Below are positions 33,878 to 43,900 of a stretch of 64,000 nucleotides of DNA, piece by piece. How positions within the stretch are numbered: the first letter of the stretch is position 1; each line of letters starts with the position of its first letter. The notes below the pieces were generated by a model. That model did no database searches. It saw only the letters and a program-made list of their open reading frames with translations, and was not told where the DNA came from. The DNA lies in contig JAHXHN010000001.1 of assembly GCA_025656675.1 (NCBI GenBank), positions 124,001 to 188,000 of the forward strand. The letters are read 5' to 3'. The position numbers were made by a program, and so were the translations under genes. This stretch comes from Candidatus Thiodiazotropha sp. (ex Codakia rugifera). Lineage in GTDB: Bacteria; Pseudomonadota; Gammaproteobacteria; Chromatiales; Chromatiaceae.

Positions 33878-34831
33878 GTGCCTTCCACTGCCATGATGGT
33901 TTTCTCTGGTAACGCCAATCCGGAACTGACCAGTGAAATAGCGACACACCTCAACCTCCCACTCGGCAAGATGCAGGTTGGCCGCTTCAGCGATGGTGAG
34001 GTCATGGCGGAGATCCATGAGAATATACGGGGGCGTGATGTTTTCATCGTCCAGCCAACCTCAGCCCCAACCAATGAAAACCTGATGGAGCTGCTGGTGA
34101 TGATCGATGCCATGCGCTGGTCATCTGCTAAACGAATAACGGCCGTCATCCCCTATTTCGGTTACGCTCGCCAGGATCGGCGTCCTCGTTCAGCTCGCGT
34201 ACCCATTACCGCCCGATTGGCGGCTAAAATGATTGGTGCTGCTGGCGCAGATCGGGTACTGACTGTCGATCTCCATGCAGACCAGATTCAGGGCTTTTTC
34301 GACATTCCTGTCGATAATGTCTACGCCTCACCCATACTGCTGGGTGATGTTTGGCGCCAGAAACATCCGGATATTGTCGTCGTCTCACCCGATGTGGGTG
34401 GTGTTGTCAGGGCCCGGGCTCTGGCAAAACGACTGGACGACTCAGAACTGGCCATCATCGACAAACGCCGTCCCCGCCCCAATGAAGCCAAGGTAATGAA
34501 TATCATCGGCAAGGTAGAGGGCCGCAGCTGTATTCTGATAGATGACCTGGTCGATACAGCTGGCACCCTATGCCAGGCAGCCACAGCATTAAAAGAACAC
34601 GGTGCGGCAAAAGTTGTAGCCTACTGCACACACCCTGTCCTCTCCGGACCTGCAGTTACCAATCTTAGCAACTCTTTGCTCGATGAACTTGTGGTCACCA
34701 ATACCATCCCGCTATCCGAAGAGGCAAAACAGTGCACCGTCATACGTCAGGTCAGCATTGCTGAGCTGTTAGCTGAGACGATGCGCCGTATCTCAAATGA
34801 AGAGTCGGTCAGTTCCCTGTTCATCGATTAG
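33878..34831 (+). CDS. prs: Ribose-phosphate pyrophosphokinase
   Basis: 317 residues. It makes PRPP from ribose 5-phosphate and ATP, the precursor of nucleotides, histidine and tryptophan. [17 protein letters not shown] (the divalent-cation site) and the PRPP loop [13 protein letters not shown] are intact, as is the flexible loop region [20 protein letters not shown] at 33878 with AGGGGAT upstream is the preferred start; the ATG five codons later is possible. Confidence 0.96.
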   Translation: MPSTAMMVFSGNANPELTSEIATHLNLPLGKMQVGRFSDGEVMAEIHENIRGRDVFIVQPTSAPTNENLMELLVMIDAMRWSSAKRITAVIPYFGYARQDRRPRSARVPITARLAAKMIGAAGADRVLTVDLHADQIQGFFDIPVDNVYASPILLGDVWRQKHPDIVVVSPDVGGVVRARALAKRLDDSELAIIDKRRPRPNEAKVMNIIGKVEGRSCILIDDLVDTAGTLCQAATALKEHGAAKVVAYCTHPVLSGPAVTNLSNSLLDELVVTNTIPLSEEAKQCTVIRQVSIAELLAETMRRISNEESVSSLFID

Positions 34832-34906
34832 TCTGTCTTTAATAGTGGGTTGGTAACACCCACGGAAATGTTAATGCGCATAAAGACTGGAAAAAAAAGC
34901 CAGTCC

Positions 34907-34915
34907 TGTTAGAAT
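34907..34915 (+). promoter_or_regulatory. Extended -10 promoter element before rplY
   Basis: TGTTAGAAT is an extended -10 box (TGn plus TAGAAT), followed by CGCGCG, again a GC-rich discriminator. The -35 region is poor (CTGGAA or TGGAAA), as expected for extended -10 promoters. Transcription would begin near 34922 and produce a leader of about 85 bases for rplY. Confidence 0.5.
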
Positions 34916-34924
34916 CGCGCGTCC

Positions 34925-34974
34925 GCTGTCACACAGCGAAACGGTGCCGCTTTGGTCGCGGAGCGGCACTCCTT
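34925..34974 (+). promoter_or_regulatory. Two hairpins in the rplY leader, the second attenuator-like
   Basis: GCTGT/ACAGC (from about 34925) forms a small hairpin. It is followed by GTGCCGCT / AGCGGCAC (34944-34951 with 34962-34969), a perfect 8-bp stem, and TCCTTTTG, the form of an intrinsic terminator inside the leader. L25 controls its own mRNA through the leader in E. coli, so this may be an L25-responsive or attenuating element. Confidence 0.5.
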
Positions 34975-35006
34975 TTGAACCGAACCAACCAGATACGGAG
35001 ATTGCC

Positions 35007-35651
35007 ATGTCTGCCAATTTTGAAGTTAACGCTCAATCACGGAGCGATTCAGGGAAAGGTGCGAGCCGCCGCCTGCGTCGGACCGGCCTTATCCCGGGCA
35101 TCGTCTACGGTGCCCATAAAGAGCCTTCCAAGATCAGCGTTCTACACCATGAACTGAGCCACTCTCTGGAAAACGAGGGCTTCTACGCCAACCTTCTGAG
35201 CTTGAAGCTCGACGGTAAAGTAGAGACAGTGGTACTGAAGGATCTGCAACGCCATCCTGCAAAACCGTTCATCATGCACGTCGATTTTCAACGGGTACAG
35301 GCTGACGAGAAGATTCGTTTGAATGTACCGGTTCATTTCATCAATGAAGAAACCTGTCCAGGCATCAAGGCAGGCGGCCAGGCAAGCCATGTCATGACTG
35401 ATATGGAGATCAGTTGTTTGCCTAAGGATTTACCTGAATTCATTGAAGTCGATATGGCCAATATGGAGATGGGTTCGATTCTACATACTTCGGATCTCCA
35501 ACTCCCAGAGGGGGTTGAGCTGATCACGCATGAAGGCAACGAGGATCCTATCGTTGTTACCCTCCACGCCGCTCACACAACGGTAGAAGACGAAGAAGAA
35601 GAAGGAGAGGGTGAAGAAGCAGAAGAGGGTGGAGAAGAACCCACAGAGTAA
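35007..35651 (+). CDS. rplY: 50S ribosomal protein L25/general stress protein Ctc
   Basis: 214 residues starting MSANFEVNAQSRSDSGKGAS. It is the long, two-domain form: N-terminal L25 domain binding 5S rRNA (about 1-92) and a C-terminal TL5-type beta domain (about 100-185), then an acidic tail (EDEEEEGEGEEAEEGGEE). E. coli has only the first domain. The ATG at 35007 with ACGGAGATTGCC ahead is chosen over an open frame running back into the leader. Confidence 0.95.
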   Translation: MSANFEVNAQSRSDSGKGASRRLRRTGLIPGIVYGAHKEPSKISVLHHELSHSLENEGFYANLLSLKLDGKVETVVLKDLQRHPAKPFIMHVDFQRVQADEKIRLNVPVHFINEETCPGIKAGGQASHVMTDMEISCLPKDLPEFIEVDMANMEMGSILHTSDLQLPEGVELITHEGNEDPIVVTLHAAHTTVEDEEEEGEGEEAEEGGEEPTE

Positions 35652-35662
35652 TAAGCCAAATG

Positions 35663-35697
35663 AAGGGGAGGCGACACCTCCCCTTACCCACTTTTTT
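35663..35697 (+). terminator. Terminator after rplY
   Basis: AAGGGGAGG (35663-35671) pairs with CCTCCCCTT (35677-35685) around a 5-base loop; a run of six T follows at 35692-35697 after a six-base gap. The gap makes it suboptimal, so some transcripts may continue into pth. Confidence 0.6.
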
Positions 35698-35721
35698 GTA
35701 TGTACTAATGTTGGTTAGCCG

Positions 35722-36315
35722 ATGAGCAACAGGGTGAACACATCCATCAGACTCATCGTTGGCCTGGGAAACCCAGGACCCGACTATGAAGAGACCCGCC
35801 ACAATACCGGCTTTTGGCTTGTTGACAAACTGGCCCAGCAAAATCACCAACAATTCCGAACTGAATCACGCCATCACGGATCAGTCTGTAAGCTGAACAT
35901 CCAGGGAGAAGAAGTGCGTCTCCTGAAACCTGCAACCTATATGAATCGCAGTGGTCAGTCAGTCTCTAGTCTGGCTAACTATTTTCGCATCGACCCTGAC
36001 CAGATTCTGGTTGCTCACGATGAACTCGACCTGGATCCCGGACAAATACGCCTTAAAATCGGTGGTGGGCATGCTGGGCATAATGGGTTGAGGGACATCA
36101 TGAGCGCCTTGGGGAGTCGTGATTTTCCCCGTTTGCGAATCGGGATTGACCATCCTAACGATCGTGGTGAAGTTGTAAACTACGTACTCGGGCGGCCCTC
36201 TAAAGCTGACCGGGACGCAATTAATACAGCCATCGATAGCGCCATTGACTGCCTCGGTGAGGTAGTAAAGGGTAATTTACAAAAAGCCATGAACCGCCTC
36301 CATAGCAGTCGTTAA
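35722..36315 (+). CDS. pth: Peptidyl-tRNA hydrolase
   Basis: 197 residues. It releases peptides from prematurely dropped peptidyl-tRNA. GNPGPDYEETRHNTGF contains the catalytic His27, and HDELDLDPGQIRLKIGGG the conserved aspartate. It follows rplY as in many gammaproteobacteria; the usual next gene ychF is not present, an unrelated operon starts instead. Confidence 0.96.
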   Translation: MSNRVNTSIRLIVGLGNPGPDYEETRHNTGFWLVDKLAQQNHQQFRTESRHHGSVCKLNIQGEEVRLLKPATYMNRSGQSVSSLANYFRIDPDQILVAHDELDLDPGQIRLKIGGGHAGHNGLRDIMSALGSRDFPRLRIGIDHPNDRGEVVNYVLGRPSKADRDAINTAIDSAIDCLGEVVKGNLQKAMNRLHSSR

Positions 36316-36430
36316 ACCCAGGGATTCATTTTTACGGGTAATGGCCGGGAGGGACACCGTCTCAAATCGGTATCACCCCCTTATTGGCCTTTACGTCACA
36401 CTTCTTCACTATCCCTGACAGGGCAATTGA

Positions 36431-36459
36431 TTGGCAATATATTAACAAATGCTTATAAT
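36431..36459 (+). promoter_or_regulatory. Sigma-70 promoter of the LolA-like/ABC operon
   Basis: TTGGCA (36431-36436), 17 bases, TATAAT (36454-36459, perfect -10). Transcription would start near 36466, about 40 bases before the ATG at 36505. This separates the ABC operon from pth. Confidence 0.75.
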
Positions 36460-36504
36460 CTAACCATCTACCCTGAATTCCTGACTCTAGGAGTGAGTTT
36501 TTCT

Positions 36505-37251
36505 ATGAAACTGTTTTTTCAGGCAATCTGGCTTCTGTTTTTCTACACTACCGGGACCATGGCCGGCGAAAGCGAGCAAGAAGCAGTCGACCTGCTTAAT
36601 AAAACCGAAGCATTGATGCGCTCAACCGGCACCGTTGCGGAGTATCAAGTCGATATCATACGTCCGGATTGGCAACGTAGTATGGCATTCCGCAGTCATG
36701 ACGATGTGGACAAAAACCGATTTCGAATGGAGATCCTGTCTCCACGTAAAACGAAGGGTACCATCTACCTCAAGGTCGATAATATACTCTCCATGTACCT
36801 GCCCAAACTGCGGCGACAGATCAATATCTCTCCGGCGATGATGCAGGATCCCTGGATGGGATCAGACTTTAACAACCAGGATCTACTGGAGACCGACTCA
36901 CTCATCAATGACTACAGCCACCGTATTATTCGGCGTGACGGGAGCGGAGATCAGGCAGTCATAACCATCGAATCCACCCCATCTCCCACTGCGAAGGTAA
37001 CCTGGAAACAGCTCATTCAGCGTATCCGTGCTGATGGAATACCACTGGACATGGAATACCAGTGCGAAAACAGGGCAAACAGAAAAATGGTTTTTGACCG
37101 GATCCAAGAGATGGGAGGACGTCTCATTCCAACCCGCTGGACAATGACCCCCATGGGCGATGTAGGTAAGCGTACAGTCATTACATTAAAAACGATCGAG
37201 TTCAATACCAAACTGACTGATGACCTGTTCATACCTGATAAGCGCAAATGA
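36505..37251 (+). CDS. LolA-like exported protein (outer membrane lipoprotein-sorting protein family)
   Basis: 248 residues from the ATG at 36505, which gives a clean signal peptide (MKLFFQAIWLLFFYTTGTMAG) and has TAGGAGTGAG upstream; an open frame extends back but begins inside the promoter. The body (YQVDIIRPDWQRSMAF, NRFRMEILSPRKTKGT, YLPKLRRQI, DPWMGSDFNNQDLLE) is that of the family annotated as outer membrane lipoprotein-sorting protein (LolA/LolB-like half-barrel). It probably carries a lipid or lipoprotein across the periplasm for the ABC transporter encoded next. The cargo is unknown. Confidence 0.8.
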   Translation: MKLFFQAIWLLFFYTTGTMAGESEQEAVDLLNKTEALMRSTGTVAEYQVDIIRPDWQRSMAFRSHDDVDKNRFRMEILSPRKTKGTIYLKVDNILSMYLPKLRRQINISPAMMQDPWMGSDFNNQDLLETDSLINDYSHRIIRRDGSGDQAVITIESTPSPTAKVTWKQLIQRIRADGIPLDMEYQCENRANRKMVFDRIQEMGGRLIPTRWTMTPMGDVGKRTVITLKTIEFNTKLTDDLFIPDKRK

Positions 37252-37344
37252 TAAACAACCGCTAAGCTGTTTATAGATATCGATCACAACGTCTCGCTAA
37301 TAGGTACAGTTTATACGTAATATTTCACAAGGGAGCAGATAACC

Positions 37345-38583
37345 CTGTCGACGTCAGTAGTCAACTCCACCATCCTTGCTGCAGCACTGCGCAACCTGCT
37401 CGGCCATCTCCGTCGCACCCTGTTAACCGTCGGGGCTATTGCGGTTGGTCTCGCCTCTCTGATATTCCTTTGGGGCTTCAACGAAGGCCTGCATCGAAAC
37501 ATGCTGGGTAATTTTCAAAAAGCCATCATAGGTTCTATTCAAATACATCATCAGGGGTTTTTTCAGCGTCCTGAACTCTCCAGAACAATAGCTGATCCTG
37601 ACAAGGTGATCGCCAACCTGGAGCAAGCCGGTATTGTAAACTACAGCCGTCGACTAGAGACCTTTGGTCTCGCTGCATCCGATACCACAACTCAAGGGGT
37701 TATGTTGATCGGTATGGACCCACAGCGGGAAAGTCTTGTCACAGAACTCGAGAAACGAATAGGTATAGGTCGATTTTTACAATCAGAGGATGATTACAGT
37801 CTGGTGGTAGGCGCGACAACAGCCAGCAATCTTCAGGTCAAGTTAGGCGACGAAATCATCATTATCGGCTATGACCGGTATGGCGCTATGGTGGCAGAGT
37901 CTTTTACCCTGGTCGGCGTCATCACCAGTGGCGAAATGGGGCTTGATAGTGGTATGGCCATCACCAATCTATCCACTCTCCAAGAGATGGTGGATTTACC
38001 TGAACAAATCACGACTATCGTTATCAGTGCTGAGGAAAAACGGATACCCTCCCTGGTCGATGAACTGAATCAATCGCTGCATGAAGCGTCATTGGAAATT
38101 ATGCCTTGGTACACCATGTTTCCGGTGATGAAGGAGTGGGTTACTCTACACAATGGCTTTCTCTATCTGTTTATAGGTGTTGTGCTATTTATTGTGCTTG
38201 CAGGCGAGATGAATACCATGCTCCTGTCCATGTTGGAGAGGACCAGGGAGTTTGGGGTATTAATGGCCATTGGTACAACGCGTTACCAAGTGGCCAGTAT
38301 GCTATTGGTTGAGGCAATACTCATTGGTGTCATCGGTATTGCGTTAGGCATTATACTTGGCTATAGCATCATCCTGGTAACCAGCATCATAGGTATCGAT
38401 CTCTCGATTCTGCTTGGTTCTACATCGCGGTTTTATGTCGATCCACTGATTTATCCTCATCTACAATTGGACAACCTGGGTATCACTGTCGGGACGATTC
38501 TTCTCGCGTCTGTTTTAGCTGGTATCTACCCCGCATGGCGAGCAAGTTTGCTACAGCCCGTTGAGGCGATCCGAAATGGCTGA
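37345..38583 (+). CDS. ABC transporter permease, FtsX/LolC-MacB type (first; probable CTG start)
   Basis: The first ATG in frame (37501) would remove the first membrane segment. The open frame runs back to 37321 and encodes STSVVNSTILAAALRNLLGH and LLTVGAIAVGLASLIFLWGF, the normal N-terminus of this family, without any ATG, GTG or TTG. A CTG at 37345 sits nine bases behind AAGGGAG, the best start, giving 412 residues, like the 416 of the next gene. Structure: one membrane segment, a periplasmic MacB-like domain, then three segments (about 220-390). It overlaps the second permease by eight bases. Confidence 0.8.
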   Translation: MSTSVVNSTILAAALRNLLGHLRRTLLTVGAIAVGLASLIFLWGFNEGLHRNMLGNFQKAIIGSIQIHHQGFFQRPELSRTIADPDKVIANLEQAGIVNYSRRLETFGLAASDTTTQGVMLIGMDPQRESLVTELEKRIGIGRFLQSEDDYSLVVGATTASNLQVKLGDEIIIIGYDRYGAMVAESFTLVGVITSGEMGLDSGMAITNLSTLQEMVDLPEQITTIVISAEEKRIPSLVDELNQSLHEASLEIMPWYTMFPVMKEWVTLHNGFLYLFIGVVLFIVLAGEMNTMLLSMLERTREFGVLMAIGTTRYQVASMLLVEAILIGVIGIALGIILGYSIILVTSIIGIDLSILLGSTSRFYVDPLIYPHLQLDNLGITVGTILLASVLAGIYPAWRASLLQPVEAIRNG

Positions 38584-39826
38584 ATCTTATCGTCTCGGTC
38601 TGTTCACCTACTTCTCACTCGCTACTCGCAATCTATTGCGTAATCGACGCCGTACACTGATCACACTGATCACCATGATTTTCGGCATCGCTACATTGAC
38701 TTTATTAAGTGCCTTAAACGATGGCTGGCTGAGTCAGATGAAGACAAATTTCATTCTCAGCTATACCGGTCATCTACAGATCCATGCCAAAGGTTTCGAG
38801 ACTTCACAAAATCTCAATGATCGGATTAAAGATCCGGAAGAGATCTCCAGGTTGATGCAAAGCTATCCTGAAATTATCGGTTGGACGCAACGTATACGCA
38901 CTTCCGGCCTGGCTTCGGTGAGTGGCAATAGTGCTGGCATTCAGATTATGGCGACCGACCCAGAACAGGAGACTTGGGTTACCTCTATGGACCAGGGTAT
39001 CAAGGAGGGAATCTGGCTAAGACCCGGTATGAGCCATGACCTTCTATTGGGCCGTACCGTTGCACAGAACCTGGGAGCAGAACTGGGCGACAGGGTAATC
39101 CTGATGGCACAACGCCTGAACGGCGAAATGGTCTCTGAAGTTTTTTTTCTGCGGGGGATACTCGAAACCGGCGCTCCGCAGATAGACCGCACATTGGCTG
39201 TCATTACACTCAACAGTGCCCAACAATGGCTACAGATGGATCAGACCGTCACCGATATCGTTATTCGGGCAGATGTTCATGACAACACAGATGTGCTCTA
39301 TCGACTCTTTGTACAACAATTATCCGACTTAAAGTACGAAATAATGCCATGGCAGGAGTTGGACCCCATGGTCAGGCAGTGGCTCGAGTTCAGTGATGCT
39401 TATGGTTTCGTTATTCTTTTTGTTGTGATCATACTGGTACTCATTGAAATTCTTAATACCATGCTCATCTCCCTCCATGAACGTCAAAAAGAGTTGGGGG
39501 TGATCGTGGCAATTGGCACCAAGCGGCACCAGATTTTTCTGATGCTTCTACTGGAAGCGGTGATGCTTATTTTTATCGGCGCCATTTTGGGTTACCTGGC
39601 GGGAAGCTTAATAGTCTTTTCTGTGGCTGACAACGGAATCAACCTGACACACTTTGCAAATGCTTTTGAGTTTTTCTACATGGATCCAGTCATACACCCA
39701 CAACTCACACAGAGTTCAGCGATAAAAATTTTAGGTGCCACATTGGCAGCAGCACTGTTAGCAGGTATTTATCCGGCATGGAAGGCCACTCGTCTCCAGC
39801 TCAGTCAAGCACTACGCATTCAATAG
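38576..39826 (+). CDS. ABC transporter permease, FtsX/LolC-MacB type (second)
   Basis: 416 residues from the ATG at 38576 (GAGGCGATCCGAA ahead), overlapping the previous stop. N-terminal LATRNLLRNRRRTLITLITM enters the membrane, followed by a periplasmic domain (about 45-260) and three C-terminal membrane segments. It is clearly related to the first permease (shared ELGVIVAIGTKRHQI against EFGVLMAIGTTRYQV; AGIYPAWKATRLQ against AGIYPAWRASLLQ), so the transporter is a heterodimer, as in LolCDE. Confidence 0.9.
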   Translation: MAESYRLGLFTYFSLATRNLLRNRRRTLITLITMIFGIATLTLLSALNDGWLSQMKTNFILSYTGHLQIHAKGFETSQNLNDRIKDPEEISRLMQSYPEIIGWTQRIRTSGLASVSGNSAGIQIMATDPEQETWVTSMDQGIKEGIWLRPGMSHDLLLGRTVAQNLGAELGDRVILMAQRLNGEMVSEVFFLRGILETGAPQIDRTLAVITLNSAQQWLQMDQTVTDIVIRADVHDNTDVLYRLFVQQLSDLKYEIMPWQELDPMVRQWLEFSDAYGFVILFVVIILVLIEILNTMLISLHERQKELGVIVAIGTKRHQIFLMLLLEAVMLIFIGAILGYLAGSLIVFSVADNGINLTHFANAFEFFYMDPVIHPQLTQSSAIKILGATLAAALLAGIYPAWKATRLQLSQALRIQ

Positions 39827-39833
39827 GAAATTC

Positions 39834-40676
39834 ATGCTTAATCAACAGGCCGAAAGTGTTATTAAGATCCGGGATCTGCATAAATGCTACTGGGTCGGCA
39901 CTATGCCTTTTCCTGCCTTGTACGGGATAAACCTGGAGATCGAATCAGGGGAGTTTGCAGTATTGGCCGGACGCTCGGGTTCAGGAAAAAGTACCCTGCT
40001 GAACATTGTAGGCGCTTTAGAATCCACTGACAGCGGCAGGGTTGAGGTACTGAGTCGGGATATCCTTAGCATGAATCAAGACCAACGTACCCATTTTCGT
40101 CTACACAATATTGGATTCATTTTTCAGGCGTATAACCTCATTCGTGTTTTCAGCGCACGTGAAAATGTTGCCTATGTTTGTCAACTCCAGGGCAAAAGCA
40201 AAAAAGAGAGTATGGAGATTGCGAACCACTGGTTACAGGAAGTCGAGATAGGGCATCTCGGTTATCGTCGCCCAGACCAGCTTTCAGGTGGACAACAGCA
40301 ACGAGTAGCGGTTGCCCGTGCCCTCGCATCCAATCCAAAATTAATACTCGCTGACGAACCTACTGCAAACCTTGACAGTATGACAGGCAGGCACCTGATT
40401 CGTTTAATGCGAGAACTCAATCAGCGACTCGGTACAACCTTTCTCATTTCATCCCATGACCCGGACGTCAAGCAAGCAGCCAGCCGCCTCATAAAATTGG
40501 CTGATGGACAGATTGTGGAGGCATGGAACGACATACCAAAGCCACCGTCATCCATCACAAGTAGTTGTCCCATGAGTAACTTGCCACTTACAGAACGTCT
40601 ACAAAACTATTTCAAAGCGGCAAGAGGTAATGCAAGAAACAAAAAACGCCGAAGAAAGACAAGACGCCGCTCATAA
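39834..40676 (+). CDS. ABC transporter ATP-binding protein, LolD/MacB type, with basic tail
   Basis: 280 residues. Walker [10 protein letters not shown] (about 47-55), Q-loop IFQAYN, signature LSGGQQQR, Walker B LILADEPT and the switch HD in ISSHDPD are complete, so it should hydrolyse ATP. It powers the two permeases seven bases upstream. After the usual end at about residue 230 it carries some 50 extra residues ending [15 protein letters not shown], an unusual basic tail that may bind membrane phospholipids or nucleic acid. Confidence 0.92.
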   Translation: MLNQQAESVIKIRDLHKCYWVGTMPFPALYGINLEIESGEFAVLAGRSGSGKSTLLNIVGALESTDSGRVEVLSRDILSMNQDQRTHFRLHNIGFIFQAYNLIRVFSARENVAYVCQLQGKSKKESMEIANHWLQEVEIGHLGYRRPDQLSGGQQQRVAVARALASNPKLILADEPTANLDSMTGRHLIRLMRELNQRLGTTFLISSHDPDVKQAASRLIKLADGQIVEAWNDIPKPPSSITSSCPMSNLPLTERLQNYFKAARGNARNKKRRRKTRRRS

Positions 40677-40912
40677 AGCCAAACTTATCAGAGCAATAGA
40701 AACATTTTATATTGTAAGCTGAAACATCAATATTCTTTATTTCCTTTTGCATGAATTTGGGATCAAGAATCTTAATGATTCCCAAACTGTGCTGCATTCT
40801 CTCAAATTGATAAAGAAACATCTTAATTTGTCGATAATTAGTTAACAAGCAGGCCACTTAATCTACGTCAATCCGAGTCAGGGACGAAACAACATCCCTG
40901 AGTACATCTCAA

Positions 40913-43900
40913 ATGGCCACAAGAAGTCTCACGACAACTTACATTAGACTAGCCATCCCCTGGGTATGTGGTCTGTTCTTTTTTGTTTTTCTCATCTACC
41001 TGTGGCGGGTAGATACCATCCTGGATCAACTGCGCCTGCGGGAGTCACTTCATGTTGATCTCTCTTCTGAGACACTGACCAAAATATTCAACGAACCAAT
41101 TTCCGACATCCTAATTCTCAGTCAAAACAGTGAATTCAGCAAATGGACAAAGGGGACAGACAATACCCATCTGGAGAGAGATCTTACCCAAAATTTTCTG
41201 AGTTTCAGCCGGTTTAAAAAACACTATGATCAGATTCGCTTTCTCGACCATACAGGCATGGAGCGAATACGCATCAACACCCGATCCGGGGAGCCACAGG
41301 TAGCCTCTTCATCCACCCTGCAAAACAAATCATCAAGATACTATTTCCATGAGGCTCAACACCTCGACTTCAATGAGATTTATATCTCTCCACTCGACCT
41401 GAATAAAGAACATGGGGAGATTGAGCAACCATTCAAGCCAACTATTCGGCTCGCCACCCCTGTCTTTAATACCAATAACGAACGGATTGGGGTTCTGGTC
41501 ATCAACTACCAGGCAGAAGCCATGCTGCAACGGTATGCGGCGCTCCATGTCGATACCGAAAGCAAGTTGATGCTGCTCAACAGCGATGGCTACTGGTTAT
41601 ACCACCCAGATCAGGAAAAGCGCTGGGGGTTCATGTTGGAGAACAATCTGACTCTGGCCAATGAGTTACCGGACGAATGGCAGGAAATACAAGAAGCCAA
41701 CTATAAGCAATGGGAAACAGCTAACGGGCTAATCACAGCACTTAGCACACTACCTTTCAAAGAGGATATAGTCAGGGGAACATTAACCGATCAAACACGA
41801 ATAATCACCAACATAGGATATCCTTGGATAATTGTCTCTCAAATAAGCCCCGATGCTTTACAGACAGTTAAATCCAGAATCACCCAGAATATAACTATTG
41901 TAACTGCTCCCCTACTTCTGCTATCGCTGATCTTTCTGTATATGATTGCGTATCAACGTGTCCAACGCACGCACCAGCAGTCACTCATTGCTGACAGTGA
42001 ATCACGTACACGATCCATATTGGAATCAATAGCGGATGGTATCGTAACTGTCACAACCGAGGGTAGAATTCTAGATGCCAATCCCGCAGCAGAGATAATC
42101 CTCAGATCCTCTGAGGGACAACTTCAATCACACTCTTTCATTGACTTGCCGGTCTCTGAGCAGGACCGCGACACCTTGCAAAACCATCTAAGACAATCGC
42201 TACAGGCCAACCGGGAAAAAGGTATCAACAAGCCCTATGAGTTTCTTGCCTCACGCGGTGACAATACCCGGTTTCTACTACAGATAACCATCTCCCCTGT
42301 ATTCTTAGACGAGCAACAATTCAACACGATATCGTTGCGGGACGTCAGTGAACAACGCAGAACCGAGCGGGAGCTGATTTTAGCAGGTGAGGTATTCGAA
42401 ACAGCGACTGAAGGCATTGTGGTTACCGACAGTGACATGATTATTCAGCGCGTCAACCCTGCCTACTGCAAACTGACCGGTTATCTGCACGACGAGTTAA
42501 TCGGGCAAAAACCTTCGTTGCTTCGTTCACAAGAAACTGATAATTCGGTCTATCGCCTTATGTGGCAGAAAATCAACAATACCGACAGATGGGAAGGTGA
42601 AATAACGAATCGGTTAAAAGACGGAGAGAATCGTGTTTTCTACATATCGATTTTCACCATCAGAGATGACAACAAAAACATTGTGAACTATGCCAGTGTT
42701 TCAAGAGATATCACCGAGGAGAAGGAGAACGAGGAACGTATTCGTCAGCATGCCTATTACGATGAATTGACCGGGCTGCCTAACCGCACTCTGTTCCTCG
42801 AACGTCTACAGCAGGCAGCCAATCGGGGTGGTCGCTATAACGAACGTTTTGCCCTCTTTTTTATAGATTTAGACCGTTTTAAATCGGTTAATGACAGTCT
42901 TGGTCATGATGCTGGCGACCTGCTGTTGCAATTAGTGTCAGGGCGTGTAGCAAACATTATACGCGAAACCGATACACTCGCCCGCCATGCAGGTGATGAA
43001 TTTAGCCTGCTACTGCACGATATCAATCGCGATGATGACCTTGCCGTTTTGGCTCAAAAGATCGTCAATACTTTAGAGAAACCTTTTGACATTATGGGTC
43101 GAGAGGTACATATAGGTGCCAGTATCGGTATTGCAGAATTCCCGGAAGACGGAAAGGAAGCTGACACGCTGCTGCGAAACGCGGATCTGGCCATGTATGA
43201 AGCTAAGCACAGTGGTAAGAATACATACCGCTTTTTCAGCGAGGAACTCAATGCCACGATAGAGCAGCATGTTCGATTGGAAGCTGATCTGCGTCGTGCC
43301 ATCGAGAGAGAGCAGTTCGAACTTTACTACCAACCACTGGTGGACTACCGGCAATGCGTAGTCGTCGGGGCAGAAGCCCTGATACGCTGGAACCATCCGA
43401 CTCGAGGTATGATTTCACCTGGAGAATTCATCCCACTCTCTGAAGAGACCGGGTTGATTCGACCACTGAGCGAGTGGGTAATACGAAAGGGAGTCGAACA
43501 GTTATCTTCATGGCGCAACACGACACTCGCATCGCTCAACCTGTCAGTTAATCTGTCAGCCTATCGAAACCGTCATGCAGTGGATAAGGATTTCATCAAG
43601 CAGTTGCTGATCGAATCAGATACACCTCCTCACAAACTGATATTTGAAATCACTGAAAGTCTGATCATGGAAAACACGGCAGAGTCGCTGGCATGGCTCT
43701 TATTCATGAAGAATCTTGGAATAAGGGTGGCAATCGATGATTTCGGCACAGGCTATTCTTCACTGAGCTACCTGAAACGCTTTCCTGTCGATATTCTCAA
43801 GATTGACCGGGCATTCATAGCCGATATGACAGTAAACAGTGAAGACAAAGCCCTGGTATTGGCGATAATCGCGATGGCGAAAAGCCTGAACCTGAAGGTT

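Noticed and set aside
34845-34905. Two short inverted repeats after prs (GTGGGT/ACCCAC and GACTGG/CCAGTC) as prs terminator
   Set aside because: Stems of only six pairs without a T-run; the second overlaps the rplY promoter region. Not strong enough to call.
37501-38583. ATG at 37501 as start of the first ABC permease
   Set aside because: It would delete the first membrane segment, which is encoded in the same frame just upstream and is conserved in the second permease.
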